Notes: generated by a model not told the origin, from the sequence alone. Shown: positions 16,845 to 25,042, numbered from the stretch's first letter. The stretch is DNA of 64,000 nucleotides from Catellatospora sp. IY07-71 (GCF_018326265.1 NZ_AP023360.1:7685001-7749000), one strand, 5' to 3'. Program-made: numbers and translations.

Positions 16845-16886
16845 AAGGGCACCTTCTACTCCGGAAAACGATAAGAAGGTGCCCTT
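16845..16886. terminator. Bidirectional terminator / palindromic repeat family F
   Basis: AAGGGCACCTTCT (16845-16857) and AGAAGGTGCCCTT (16874-16886) form a perfect 13-base stem between the convergent phosphotransferase and the 225-residue hypothetical gene. From memory, similar AAGGGCACCTTCT hairpins are very common between genes in Micromonosporaceae. Only one copy is in this window. Confidence 0.8.
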
Positions 16887-16898
16887 CCTTCGCTGGGG

Positions 16899-17576
16899 TC
16901 AGGCCAGCCGGGGACGCCTGCGGGCCAGGAAGAGGAGCGAGCGGCCGAGCTTCTCGCGGTCCGCCGCGACGATCAGCCCGCGTGCCTCCGGCCCGAACGA
17001 CTGCCAGAACCCGTCCTCCGCAGCGCCGCGCAGCAACCCGTCGCGCTCCTCCTCGGGCACCGGCTCCGGCTGAGCCTCCTGCCGCTGGTGGTGGACCTGA
17101 ACGCTGAGCACCGTGGCCCCGATCCCGCCGAGCGCCGCCGCTCCGTAGCCGCGTACCGGCGCCGTGACCGCGCGGTGGGTCAGCGCGATGTCGAGCGGGC
17201 GCTGCACCGCCAGCGACTGGATGCGCAGCGGGGCCGCCCACACGATCTCGTTCGCGGAGCGCTCGTACCGCCGGCGGGCGACCTCCAGGCGCTGGGCCTG
17301 CCCCGCGCGGACCGGCGAGCCCGCCGCCGCGCCGTCGGAGCGCACCCGCTCGCCGATCCGCTGCAGCGTCAGCGCGTCGTCACGGAAGCGCGAGCCGCCC
17401 GCGGCCGCACCGGCGAGCAGGCCGATCTCGTACAGGTGGGTCAGCGCCCGGACCGTGCCGATCAGCTCGTGCGCGGGCGGGGCCTCACCGAGATCGATGA
17501 CCAGGCGCAACAGGGAGACACCGGTCGCGGGAACCTTGGGTCGGGTGGGCATGTCGCGCCTGCCATCGGAGATCAT
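16899..17576 (-). CDS. Conserved hypothetical protein
   Basis: A protein of 225 residues (from ATG 17576) or 217 residues (from ATG 17552, MPTRPKVPATGV). I do not recognise the family. It contains helical, basic stretches (LTHLYEIGLLAGAAAGGSRFRDDALTLQRIGERVRSD) and a Gly/Ala-rich hydrophobic patch near residues 141-160 (APVRGYGAAALGGIGATVLS) that might contact membrane. The C-terminus is basic (FLARRRPRLA). Neither start has a strong Shine-Dalgarno. Confidence 0.6.
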   Translation of the reverse strand: MISDGRRDMPTRPKVPATGVSLLRLVIDLGEAPPAHELIGTVRALTHLYEIGLLAGAAAGGSRFRDDALTLQRIGERVRSDGAAAGSPVRAGQAQRLEVARRRYERSANEIVWAAPLRIQSLAVQRPLDIALTHRAVTAPVRGYGAAALGGIGATVLSVQVHHQRQEAQPEPVPEEERDGLLRGAAEDGFWQSFGPEARGLIVAADREKLGRSLLFLARRRPRLA

Positions 17577-17612
17577 CAGCGGTCCACGCAGTATCCAACA
17601 TGGATCACGCGA

Positions 17613-17837
17613 TCACCAGAGGATGTTTCCTCCGAGTTTCGGCACGGCGGCTGCCGCCGCTGCGTTCACGGCCTCCGGCGGCCGCGGCGGCGGCCAGGGC
17701 CGCTCGACCGGCGCGGCGGCGCCCGGACGTGGCGGCGGCCAGGGCCGCTCGGCGGGCGGCTGCGCGGCGTCGGCCGGGGTGCCCACCAGCGCCGCCTGCA
17801 GCAGCACGGCGGCCAGGCAGCCCAGCGCCCGCGACAT
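17613..17837 (-). CDS. Small secreted proline-rich protein
   Basis: A 74-residue protein missed by simple length cut-offs. It has a Sec-type signal peptide (MSRALGCLAAVLLQAALVGTPADA) and a proline-rich mature part with the nonapeptide ERPWPPPRP twice. The start is supported by an excellent GGGGGAGGGG Shine-Dalgarno 5-6 bases before the ATG. The function is unknown; it probably acts at the cell surface. It is divergent from the DinB gene. Confidence 0.6.
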   Translation of the reverse strand: MSRALGCLAAVLLQAALVGTPADAAQPPAERPWPPPRPGAAAPVERPWPPPRPPEAVNAAAAAAVPKLGGNILW

Positions 17838-17921
17838 CGGCACCCCTCCCCCGAGACGTTCCCCACCCATTATCTGCCGGTACGCCGCATCCGGCGCGCC
17901 ATCCCCGGTGACGATGGGACG

Positions 17922-18947
17922 GTGACCGGCTGGGTGCTGCACGTGGACCTCGACCAGTTCGTGGCCGCCGTCGAGCTGCTGCGCCGCCCCGAGCTGCGCG
18001 GGCGCCCGGTGATCGTCGGCGGCGACGGCGATCCGACCCGGCGCGGCGTGGTCAGCACCGCCTCCTACGCCGCTCGCGCCTACGGCGTGCACTCCGGCCA
18101 GCCGCTGCGCGTCGCCGCCCGCAAGTGCCCCGACGCCGTGTTCCTACCGGTCGACCGGGAGGCGTACGAGCAGGCCTCGGCGCTGGTCATGGCCGCGCTG
18201 CGGGACACCGGCCACCCCGTCGAGGTGCTCGGCTGGGACGAGGCGTTCCTCGCCGCCGACACGGACGACCCCGAAACCGCCGCCCGCGACGTCCAGCGCC
18301 GCGTCCACGACGCCACCGGCCTGGCCTGCACCGTCGGCATCGGCGACAACCGGCTGCGCGCCAAGCTCGCCACCGAGCGCGGCAAACCCGCCGGGACCTT
18401 CGTGCTCACCGCCGCGAACTGGCACGCCGTCATTGGCGGCCTGCCCACCAGCGCGCTGTGGGGAGTCGGCGCCAAGACCGCACGCAAGCTCGCCGACCTC
18501 GGGCTGCGCACCGTCACCGAGCTGGCGGCCGCCGACCCGCAGGCGCTCGCCGCGCGGCTGGGGCCCGCCACCGGCCCGTGGCTGGTCCGGCTCGCCCACG
18601 GCGAGGACGACACCCCCGTGAGCGCCGCGCCCCACGTGGCCCGCTCACTGGGCCGGGAGGTCACGTTCCAGACCGACCTCGACGACTGGGCCGACGTACG
18701 CCGGGAGCTGCTGGCGCTCGCCGCGCAGGTGGCCGACGAGGTGGCCGGCCAGGAGCGGCCCGCCGCCCGGGTGGTGGTGAAGGTGCGTTATGCCCCGTTC
18801 ACCACCCGCACCCACGGCCATTCGCTGCCTACCGCCACCACCGACCCGGCCGCCGTCGAGCGTGCCGCCCTGGCCGCCCTGGACCGGTTCAGCCCCGACC
18901 GGCCGGTGCGCCTGCTCGGCGTACGCGCCGAATTCGCCGCCCCCTGA
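17922..18947 (+). CDS. dinB: DNA polymerase IV, DinB2-like (Y family)
   Basis: A 341-residue translesion polymerase. The N-terminal catalytic block is HVDLDQFVAAVELLRRPELRG with metal ligands D9 and, later, WDEAFLA. GKPAGTFVLTAANW and ALWGVGAKTARKLADLG are the helix-hairpin-helix and thumb features, and the little-finger domain ends with RPVRLLGVRAEF. The sequence is closer to mycobacterial DinB2 than to E. coli Pol IV. Residue 14, the steric-gate position, is Val rather than Phe or Tyr, which in DinB2 (Leu14) is linked to ribonucleotide use. There is no C-terminal beta-clamp motif that I can see. The GTG at 17922 is used. Confidence 0.9.
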   Translation: MTGWVLHVDLDQFVAAVELLRRPELRGRPVIVGGDGDPTRRGVVSTASYAARAYGVHSGQPLRVAARKCPDAVFLPVDREAYEQASALVMAALRDTGHPVEVLGWDEAFLAADTDDPETAARDVQRRVHDATGLACTVGIGDNRLRAKLATERGKPAGTFVLTAANWHAVIGGLPTSALWGVGAKTARKLADLGLRTVTELAAADPQALAARLGPATGPWLVRLAHGEDDTPVSAAPHVARSLGREVTFQTDLDDWADVRRELLALAAQVADEVAGQERPAARVVVKVRYAPFTTRTHGHSLPTATTDPAAVERAALAALDRFSPDRPVRLLGVRAEFAAP

Positions 18948-18953
18948 CGGTCG

Positions 18954-19139
18954 TCACTCCGCGGCCTCGTCCGAGGTGCGGCGTTCCGCGTGCTCGTCCG
19001 GCCCGTGCTGGGCGCGGGCCGTCCTCGTGTCCGACTCGGCCAGGATGGCCTCGGCCTGCGCCTCGGGGTCGGCACTGCCCACGGCCAGCTCCTCGGGCAG
19101 CAGCTTCTCCGCGCGCGACTCGATTCGTCCCTCACTCAT
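18954..19139 (-). CDS. Small conserved hypothetical protein
   Basis: A 61-residue acidic protein (MSEGRIESRAEKLLPEELAVGSADPEAQAEAILAESDTRT...). The ATG follows GAGGTG with 5 bases of spacing. Similar short SRAE-LLPEELAAGSDDP-type proteins are, from memory, widespread in actinobacteria, with no known role. It lies 42 bases after the nucleoside hydrolase gene on the same strand and ends 6 bases from the convergent dinB stop. Confidence 0.65.
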   Translation of the reverse strand: MSEGRIESRAEKLLPEELAVGSADPEAQAEAILAESDTRTARAQHGPDEHAERRTSDEAAE

Positions 19140-19181
19140 GCCGCACCTCTACCACGCCCGCGAGGAGCGCAAACGTGCCGC

Positions 19182-20111
19182 TCAGCGCCGGTCGGGCCGG
19201 GTCACCCGGTCGAGCAGCGCGTCCACCACGGCGCGGGAGTCGGCGTCCACCACCACGTCCACGGTCGGCGCCGCCGCCGGGTCGGCTCGCAAGTCCACCA
19301 GGGTGGCGCCCCGGCCGGGCCCGAGCCCCGTCTCGACGTCCACCGCGGCGGGCCGCACCGTCATCAGCTCCGGGTGCAGCACGGACAGCACCGTCACCGC
19401 GTCGTGCACCGGGATCGCGGGCCCCGCGCCGTGCCGGTAACCGCGCAGCGCCCGCGCCGCGTGGGCACCGATCGGCCCGGCGGCCGCGAGCCGGTCGAGA
19501 TCGCCTTCGTCCAGGCCGGTCCGGCGGGTGACGTCCAGCGGCACCAGCGTGGTCGGCACGGCGACCCCGGGCTCGGCGAGCACCCGGTACGCCGCCTCGG
19601 GGTCGAACCACACGTTGAACTCGGCGGCCGGGGTGATGTTGCCCGGCCCGATCGAGCCGCCCATGACCACGAGCCGGTCCAGCGTCGCCGCGACGTCCGG
19701 GTACGCCGCGTAGAACAGCGCCACGTTGGTCAGCGGCCCGACCGCGAACAGGGTGACCGGCTCGGCCGAGGCGGCCACCGCCGCGGCGAGGAACTCGGCC
19801 GCGGGCCGCGGATCGGCCCGGCCGCCGGGCACCGGCAGGTCGATGCCGCCGAGGCCGTCGTCGCCGTGCGCGGAGTCGTGCCGGGTGACCCCGCGCACCA
19901 GGGACCGCCGCGCGCCCGCCGCGACCGGGACGTCGCCGCGGCCGGCCAGGGCGAGCACCGCGCGGGCGTTGCGGGTGGTGCGCTCGATGCCGACGTTGCC
20001 GCCCACCGTGGTGACGCCGCGCAGGTCCAGTTCGGGGCTGGCGCAGGCGGTGAGCAGCGCCATCATGTCGTCGATGCCCGGATCGCAGTCGATCAGCACG
20101 GCTCGTGTCAT
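19182..20111 (-). CDS. Nucleoside hydrolase (inosine-uridine preferring type)
   Basis: A 309-residue enzyme that would cleave the N-glycosidic bond of ribonucleosides to base and ribose. The calcium-binding DCDPGIDDMMAL is at the N-terminus. VVMGGSIGPGNITPAAEFNVWFDPEA covers the substrate site, and the C-terminal IPVHDAVTVL supplies the last Asp. The sequence does not fix substrate specificity. It lies 38 bases after a cupin gene on the same strand. Confidence 0.93.
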   Translation of the reverse strand: MTRAVLIDCDPGIDDMMALLTACASPELDLRGVTTVGGNVGIERTTRNARAVLALAGRGDVPVAAGARRSLVRGVTRHDSAHGDDGLGGIDLPVPGGRADPRPAAEFLAAAVAASAEPVTLFAVGPLTNVALFYAAYPDVAATLDRLVVMGGSIGPGNITPAAEFNVWFDPEAAYRVLAEPGVAVPTTLVPLDVTRRTGLDEGDLDRLAAAGPIGAHAARALRGYRHGAGPAIPVHDAVTVLSVLHPELMTVRPAAVDVETGLGPGRGATLVDLRADPAAAPTVDVVVDADSRAVVDALLDRVTRPDRR

Positions 20112-20149
20112 CCGACCATCCTCTCCCGGCTGCGCCGCGGACCGGGCGG

Positions 20150-20488
20150 TCAGGCGCCCGGCGTACGCGAGCCGTACGCCGGCCCGAACACCACGAGCAG
20201 CGCCAGGTCCTCGGTCACCTCGTCGAACCGGTGCTCCTCCCCCGCGGGCACGAAGATGACCGACCCGGGCCCGACCTGCGCCGTGCCGTCCGGCGTGACG
20301 ATGCGGGCCCGGCCCGCGGTGACCACGTAGATCTCGTCCTCGGTGTGCGGGCTCTGGTCGTCGAGCCCGCCCGCCGGGATGCAGTAGGTGCCCACCGAGA
20401 GGTCCGGCACCCGCAGGTGCTCGACCCAGTCGTTGGCCGTCCCGGGCACGGGCGGCGCCCACCGCCCCGCCCCTTCGATGATCTGCAT
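20150..20488 (-). CDS. Cupin domain protein
   Basis: A 112-residue single-domain cupin. The metal-site pattern is visible as SPHTEDEIYVVTAGRARIV (motif 1, with His and Glu) and GPGSVIFVPAGEEHRFDEV (motif 2 with His). The substrate is unknown; such small cupins are often isomerases or sensors. It is the first gene before the nucleoside hydrolase and may share its message. Confidence 0.85.
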   Translation of the reverse strand: MQIIEGAGRWAPPVPGTANDWVEHLRVPDLSVGTYCIPAGGLDDQSPHTEDEIYVVTAGRARIVTPDGTAQVGPGSVIFVPAGEEHRFDEVTEDLALLVVFGPAYGSRTPGA

Positions 20489-20804
20489 GGCGAAAGCCTA
20501 ACTTCGGCGGGGCGTGCCGGGCGACCAACCCGGACGGTGCCGCAAGAACTTGCCGGTGCCCAGCACGCGACGCTGGGTACCGACACGAACCGCCACCCTA
20601 AACCACCGCAAACAGATAGTCCATCATCAAAGTTCCACCTATCCTGTGCTGCCCATACGCAGCGGATTGTCCAATATGGTCAGCGGTACCGCGCGTTACC
20701 GCAGGTCCGAAACATCTTGCAACACTTGCGAATTGACATCTTCACAATCGAACTAACAGCTGATATCCATATGCGATCGATCGATCCCCTACCCGGAGGA
20801 CACC
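20489..20804. other. 316-base divergent intergenic region
   Basis: This gap separates the divergent cupin and SGNH esterase genes. Its right half is clearly AT-richer than the surroundings. A TTGACA at 20733-20738 is followed by TAACAG at 20754-20759 (15-base spacing), a possible weak promoter for the esterase. Tandem GATC units occur at about 20774-20786. I see no gene or strong hairpin. Confidence 0.4.
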
Positions 20805-21608
20805 TTGACTCGATCGCGCCTGCTGACCGCCGCGGCGGGGCTCGCCACCGCCCTGTCCGTGCTGGTCGCCCTGGTCGCCACCCCCGCCCAGGCAGCTTCC
20901 ACCGTCCGTTACGTCGCGCTCGGCGACTCCTACGCGTCCGGCGTCGGCGCCGGCAGCTACACCTCCGAGAGCGGCTCCTGCCAGCGCAGCACCAAGGCGT
21001 ACCCGGCACTGTGGGCCGCCGCGAACGCCCCCGCCTCGTACGTCTCCAAGGCCTGCTCCGGCGCCACCACCGCCACCGTCGTCAACTCCCAGGTGTCGGC
21101 GCTGAGCAGCACCACCACCCTGGTCAGCATCTCGGTCGGCGGCAACGACATCGGCTTCGCCGACATCATGAAGACCTGCGCGCTGTACGGCACCACCGAA
21201 TGCGTCGCCGCGGTGCAGCGCGCCGAGGACAAGGCCCGCGCCAGCCTCGCCGGGCTGCTGAACAACGTGTACAACGCGATCAAGTCGCGCGCCCCGAACG
21301 CCAAGGTCGTGGTCCTGGGTTACCCGGTGTTCTACCAGCTCAACACGACCTGCATCGGCCTGAGCGCCACTTCCCGCGCGAAGATCAACGAGGGCATCAA
21401 CCTCGTCGACGACATCACCAAGGCGACGGCGCTGCAGCACGGATTCAAGTTCGGCGACGTCCGCTCCATCTTCGTCGGGCACCAGCTGTGCAGCGGCGAC
21501 AAGTGGCTGCACGCGCTGAACTTCGCCGACCTCGGCATCTCGTACCACCCGATGGCCACCGGCCACTCCGGCGGCTACCTCCCCGTCTTCCGCACCAACG
21601 CCGCCTGA
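20805..21608 (+). CDS. Secreted SGNH/GDSL hydrolase (esterase/lipase)
   Basis: A 267-residue secreted serine esterase. The signal peptide runs from the start to about ATPAQA (residues 1-30). Block I is VALGDSYASGVGAG (nucleophile Ser), block III is SISVGGNDIGF (oxyanion Gly and Asn), and SYHPMATGHSGGY near the end supplies the catalytic His. Paired cysteines suggest disulfides, as in Streptomyces secreted lipases of this type. The TTG at 20805 follows GGAGGA at 20795-20800 with 4 bases of spacing and gives a full signal peptide. Confidence 0.92.
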   Translation: MTRSRLLTAAAGLATALSVLVALVATPAQAASTVRYVALGDSYASGVGAGSYTSESGSCQRSTKAYPALWAAANAPASYVSKACSGATTATVVNSQVSALSSTTTLVSISVGGNDIGFADIMKTCALYGTTECVAAVQRAEDKARASLAGLLNNVYNAIKSRAPNAKVVVLGYPVFYQLNTTCIGLSATSRAKINEGINLVDDITKATALQHGFKFGDVRSIFVGHQLCSGDKWLHALNFADLGISYHPMATGHSGGYLPVFRTNAA

Positions 21609-21630
21609 CCCGCCCCCGCCCCCCAAGATC

Positions 21631-21707
21631 GCGTCGATCTTGCGCGAACTGTTAGGGATATGCCCGAAACGGGCGTGTCGCACCCACAGTTCGCGCAAGA
21701 TCGACGC
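21631..21707. repeat. Palindromic repeat family C, copy 2
   Basis: Perfect 22-base arms at 21631-21652 and 21686-21707 (core TCGATCTTGCGCGAACTGT) enclose GCCCGAAACGGGC. The centre is the reverse complement of the centre of the copy at 9159-9231. It sits between the convergent ends of the esterase and LacI genes. Confidence 0.88.
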
Positions 21708-21721
21708 GGTTGGGGGGTGGG

Positions 21722-22744
21722 TCAGGTGAGGCCGCGGTCGAGGAGGGCGGTGGGGAGGACTAGGGTGCGGGGGCGGGAGCGGTCGCCGTCGATGCGGTCG
21801 AAGAGCAGCTGAGTGGCGCGGCGGGCGAGTTCGCGGGTGTCGTAGGCGATGACGGTCAGTGGGCGCGGCATGAGGTGGGACAGCTCGAAGTCGTCGAAGC
21901 CGATGAGGGCCGCGTCGCTGCCGCGGTGCCACAGCTCCTGGACGGCGCCGACGGTGATGCGGTTGTTCAGGGTCAGGAACGCGGTCGGGGGGTGCGGCTG
22001 GGCGAGCATCTCGGCGACGGCCGCGGCGGCGGTGGCGGGATCGCGTACGCCGTCGCGCACCAGCGAGCCGTCGTAGCCGATGCCCGCGTCGGCCAGCACC
22101 TCCTGCGCCCCGGCCAGGCGCTCGCGCATGGTGTGCACGCCGACCGAGTCGAGCAGCACGCCGATGCGGCGGTGCCCCTGCTCGACGAGCCTGCGTACGC
22201 CGCTGCGGGCGCCGCCGCGGTTGTCCAGCAGCACCGCGTCGGCGTCGATGTTGGTGCCGGGGCGGTCCAGGAAGACCACCGGGATGCCCAGCTCCATCTG
22301 GCCGTGCAGGAACGAGTGGTCGCAGCCGGCGGGCACCACCAGCAGGCCGTCGACGCGGCGCGAGCACAGGTCGCGCAGCAGCCGCTCCTCGCGGCCCGGG
22401 TCCTCCTCGGAGGAGGCGGACAGCAGCAGCGTGTCGCGCTCGCGGGCCATCTCCGCGGTGACGTGCGCGATGGTGGAGTAGAACGGGTTGGCCAGCTCCT
22501 CGATGATCAGGCCGATGGTGGCGCTGGCCCGGCCCGCGCGCAGCGCGCTGGCCATGTGGTTGCGCTGGAAGCCGAGCTCGGCGACCGCGGCCAGCACCCG
22601 GTCGGCCATGGCCCGCTGCACGTGGGGCTCGCCGTTGACCACACGGGAGACGGTCTTGAGGCTGACCCCCGCCAGCCTGGCCACGTCGACCATGGTGGGG
22701 CGGCGTCCGGCCCGGCCGCCGCCGCCGCGTTGCTCGCTCGTCAC
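21722..22744 (-). CDS. LacI family transcriptional regulator
   Basis: A 340-residue repressor. The DNA-binding headpiece is MVDVARLAGVSLKTVSRVVNGEPHV near residues 18-42, with a hinge at MASALRAGRASATIGLI. A periplasmic-binding-protein-like sensor domain follows (DGLLVVPAG, RIGVLLDSVGVHTMRERL). It is divergent from a ROK sugar kinase, so it probably responds to that sugar. The GTG at 22744 gives the usual N-terminal length. A perfect palindrome in the shared promoter is the likely operator. Confidence 0.9.
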   Translation of the reverse strand: MTSEQRGGGGRAGRRPTMVDVARLAGVSLKTVSRVVNGEPHVQRAMADRVLAAVAELGFQRNHMASALRAGRASATIGLIIEELANPFYSTIAHVTAEMARERDTLLLSASSEEDPGREERLLRDLCSRRVDGLLVVPAGCDHSFLHGQMELGIPVVFLDRPGTNIDADAVLLDNRGGARSGVRRLVEQGHRRIGVLLDSVGVHTMRERLAGAQEVLADAGIGYDGSLVRDGVRDPATAAAAVAEMLAQPHPPTAFLTLNNRITVGAVQELWHRGSDAALIGFDDFELSHLMPRPLTVIAYDTRELARRATQLLFDRIDGDRSRPRTLVLPTALLDRGLT

Positions 22745-22789
22745 GGCCAGTACGGTACCCGGTCTCGCGGGACGGGGCGGCGCCAGCCG

Positions 22790-22801
22790 GACAACGTTGT
22801 C
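22790..22801. promoter_or_regulatory. Predicted LacI-family operator
   Basis: GACAACGTTGTC is a perfect 12-base palindrome with the central CG typical of LacI-family operators. It lies in the 93-base gap between the divergent LacI and ROK genes, 36 bases before the ROK start. Confidence 0.6.
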
Positions 22802-22837
22802 ATACTCTCTGGGAGTCCCGTCCCCCCAGGAGCCCCC

Positions 22838-23812
22838 ATGCCGCAGCGCACGCCCGGACCGCTCGCCCTCGCCGTCGACATCGGCGGCACCAAGATGGCC
22901 GCCGGGCTCGTCACCGCCGACGGGACCGTGCTGGCCGCCGACCGGATCGCCACCGCGCGCCCGGCGCCCGGCCCGGACGCGGCGGCCGAGGTGTGGGCGG
23001 GCCTGCGCACCATGCTCGAACGTCTGGTCACGGTGGCGGGCGACCGTCCGATCACGGGTGTCGGCACCAGCACGGCGGGCCCGTTCGACCTGGCCGGGGC
23101 CACCGTCAGCCCGGTCAACATCACCGCCTGGCGGGGCTTCCCGCTGGTGGACCGGCTGGCCGAGGTGGTGCCCGGGGTGCCGGTGCGGCTGGCCGGCGAC
23201 GGGGTGTGCGCGGCCATCGGCGAGCACTGGCGCGGTGCCGGGCGCGGCCACGACGACCTGCTGGTGCTCGTCGTGTCCACCGGGGTGGGCGGCGGGCTGA
23301 TCCACGGCGGGCACCCGTTCACCGGGCGGTCCGGCAACGCCGGGCACGTCGGGCACATGGTCGTCGACCTCGACGGCGAGCCCTGCCCCTGCGGCGGGCG
23401 CGGCTGCGTGGAGGCCGTCGCCAGCGGGCCCGGCATGGTGCGGTACGCGCTGCGTGAAGGCTGGCGGCCCACCGGCGACGGCACTGCCCGCGACCTGGCC
23501 GACACGGCGCGCGGCGGCGACCCGGTCGCGCTGGCCGCCTTCACCCGCTCCGCCGACGCCCTGGCGGCCGGCATCGTGTCAGCGGCCGCCATGTGCGACC
23601 TGAACCAGGTGGTCATCGGCGGCGGCGTGGCCCACGCCGCCGACCTCCTGTTCCCCCCGCTCAAGGAGGCCCTGGCCCGCTACGGCCGCCTCGGCTTCCT
23701 CTCCGGCATCACGGTCCGCCCCGCCGGCCTCGGCGGCGACGCGGGCCTCATCGGCGCCGCCGCCCTCATCCACGCCCCCGACCCCTACTGGCCTTCCACC
23801 AGTCGATCATGA
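22838..23812 (+). CDS. ROK family sugar kinase (glucokinase-like)
   Basis: A 324-residue ROK protein that phosphorylates a hexose or related sugar with ATP. It has ALAVDIGGTKMAAGLV (phosphate-binding), GNAGHVGHMVVD (substrate His region) and the zinc-binding CPCGGRGCVEAVASG. The presence of intact catalytic motifs suggests a kinase rather than a NagC-type repressor. AGGAG precedes the ATG at 22838. Its stop codon lies inside palindromic repeat D, so its last residues (PSTSRS) are partly encoded by the repeat. Confidence 0.9.
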   Translation: MPQRTPGPLALAVDIGGTKMAAGLVTADGTVLAADRIATARPAPGPDAAAEVWAGLRTMLERLVTVAGDRPITGVGTSTAGPFDLAGATVSPVNITAWRGFPLVDRLAEVVPGVPVRLAGDGVCAAIGEHWRGAGRGHDDLLVLVVSTGVGGGLIHGGHPFTGRSGNAGHVGHMVVDLDGEPCPCGGRGCVEAVASGPGMVRYALREGWRPTGDGTARDLADTARGGDPVALAAFTRSADALAAGIVSAAAMCDLNQVVIGGGVAHAADLLFPPLKEALARYGRLGFLSGITVRPAGLGGDAGLIGAAALIHAPDPYWPSTSRS

Positions 23813-23860
23813 ACCTGTGGCACGGCTCGGCGGCGTGTCGTGACCACCACCTCATGATCG
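23802..23860. repeat. Palindromic repeat family D, copy 2 (short form)
   Basis: The left part (GTCGATCATGAAC from 23802, then GGCGGCGTGTCG) matches the copy at 15717. The right end, TCATGATCG, closes a shorter palindrome. The TGA at 23810-23812 ends the ROK gene, and the TCA at 23852-23854 is the stop of the opposite gene. Confidence 0.7.
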
Positions 23861-25009
23861 GTCCTCGGGTGAGGGCGGAGGCGGGTCGAAGACGGCGAGG
23901 CGGGGGTCGGCCGCGAACTGGGTGATGGACATGCCCAGGGACGGGTTGCGCTGGCTGGCGGCCTGCGCGGCAAGCGGGTCGGGGGTGTTGGTGATGGTGA
24001 CCATGACGAGGCTGTGGCCGGTGAAGATGGTGACCGTCCAGAGCTGCGCATCGAGGCCGAGGGAGAAGCCGGCCCGCCGGTCCTCGGGCTGCTCGCGCAC
24101 GCCGTACTGCTCCAGCACGCCGCCCCCGTCCAGCTCGGTGCTGAAGCCGCACCAGGTGAGCCGGTCGCAGTGCGCCAGGTCGGGCCGGTAGGTGGTCGGC
24201 GCGACGGACACGGTGAGCGTGCCGTAACCGTTGCCGTTGACCAGCTGCAGGCTGACCGTGCGCGCACCGGGTGCGAGCTGCGGGTCGGGCAGCGGGGCCA
24301 GTGCCCGGGTGTCGCCGCCGTCGGACAGGCCGAGGTCGGCGCGGCGCAGGCCGAGCGGGTTGACCCGGGTCACCACCAGCTCGGCCATCAGGCAGGCGAA
24401 CCGCTCCACCAGCTCCGCGTCGGTGCGCACCGGCTCGGCCTGGGGCAGCGGCAGATCACCGGCGAGCACGGCGAACCGGTCCACCCCGAACCGGCCGCCG
24501 GCCTGGGGCGGAGGCGGCGGCACCGGGGAGCGGGTCAGCGACGGCAGCGGCGTGGGGCCGGGCACCGCCGCCATGCAGTCGACCTCCTCGGGCGGCAGGG
24601 TGCCGCCCCGGTCCGGCCGCAGCACCACGATGGCGAAGCCCACCCCGGCCGCCAGCACCATCGTCAGGAACGTGCTCAGCACCAGGTCCCGGCGGCGCAA
24701 CCGGCGCCCCGCGGTGATCAGCTCGGCGGCCGGCAGGTGCAGCGGCGGCTCGGGGCCCGACGCGTCCTCGCCCGGGCGGTGGCGGCGCAGCGAGCGCAGC
24801 AGGGTGCGCTGGGCGTACGCCTCGGGCGGCTCGAAGCCCAGCGCGGGCCAGTGCCGGTAGAGCCGCAGCAGGGTGCGCCGCACCAGCTCCTCGGCCACCG
24901 CCCAGTCACCGCAGCGCTCGCGCGCCTGCCGCCGCAGCGCGGGCGCCAGCGCGGTGGCGAACTCGGCGAACTCGTCCTCCCAGGCACGCATTCCGACAGT
25001 CAACACCAT
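23852..25009 (-). CDS. Membrane protein with N-terminal sigma-factor-like region
   Basis: A 385-residue protein. Residues 1-80 resemble region 2 of SigE-like ECF sigma factors (FAEFATALAPALRRQARERCGD, AEELVRRTLLRLYRHWPAL, YAQRTLLRSLRRHR). There is no region 4. A basic stretch (GRRLRRRDL) and one hydrophobic helix (about 109-130) follow, and then a proline-rich linker and an outside domain of about 220 residues with paired cysteines. It may be a former sigma factor turned membrane sensor. The start is uncertain between 25009 and 24991. The gene follows lexA by 33 bases and may be cotranscribed. Its stop lies in repeat D. Confidence 0.7.
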   Translation of the reverse strand: MVLTVGMRAWEDEFAEFATALAPALRRQARERCGDWAVAEELVRRTLLRLYRHWPALGFEPPEAYAQRTLLRSLRRHRPGEDASGPEPPLHLPAAELITAGRRLRRRDLVLSTFLTMVLAAGVGFAIVVLRPDRGGTLPPEEVDCMAAVPGPTPLPSLTRSPVPPPPPQAGGRFGVDRFAVLAGDLPLPQAEPVRTDAELVERFACLMAELVVTRVNPLGLRRADLGLSDGGDTRALAPLPDPQLAPGARTVSLQLVNGNGYGTLTVSVAPTTYRPDLAHCDRLTWCGFSTELDGGGVLEQYGVREQPEDRRAGFSLGLDAQLWTVTIFTGHSLVMVTITNTPDPLAAQAASQRNPSLGMSITQFAADPRLAVFDPPPPSPEDRS

Positions 25010-25042
25010 GAATGGATCACATGGGAGTGCCGGGACAGGCGG

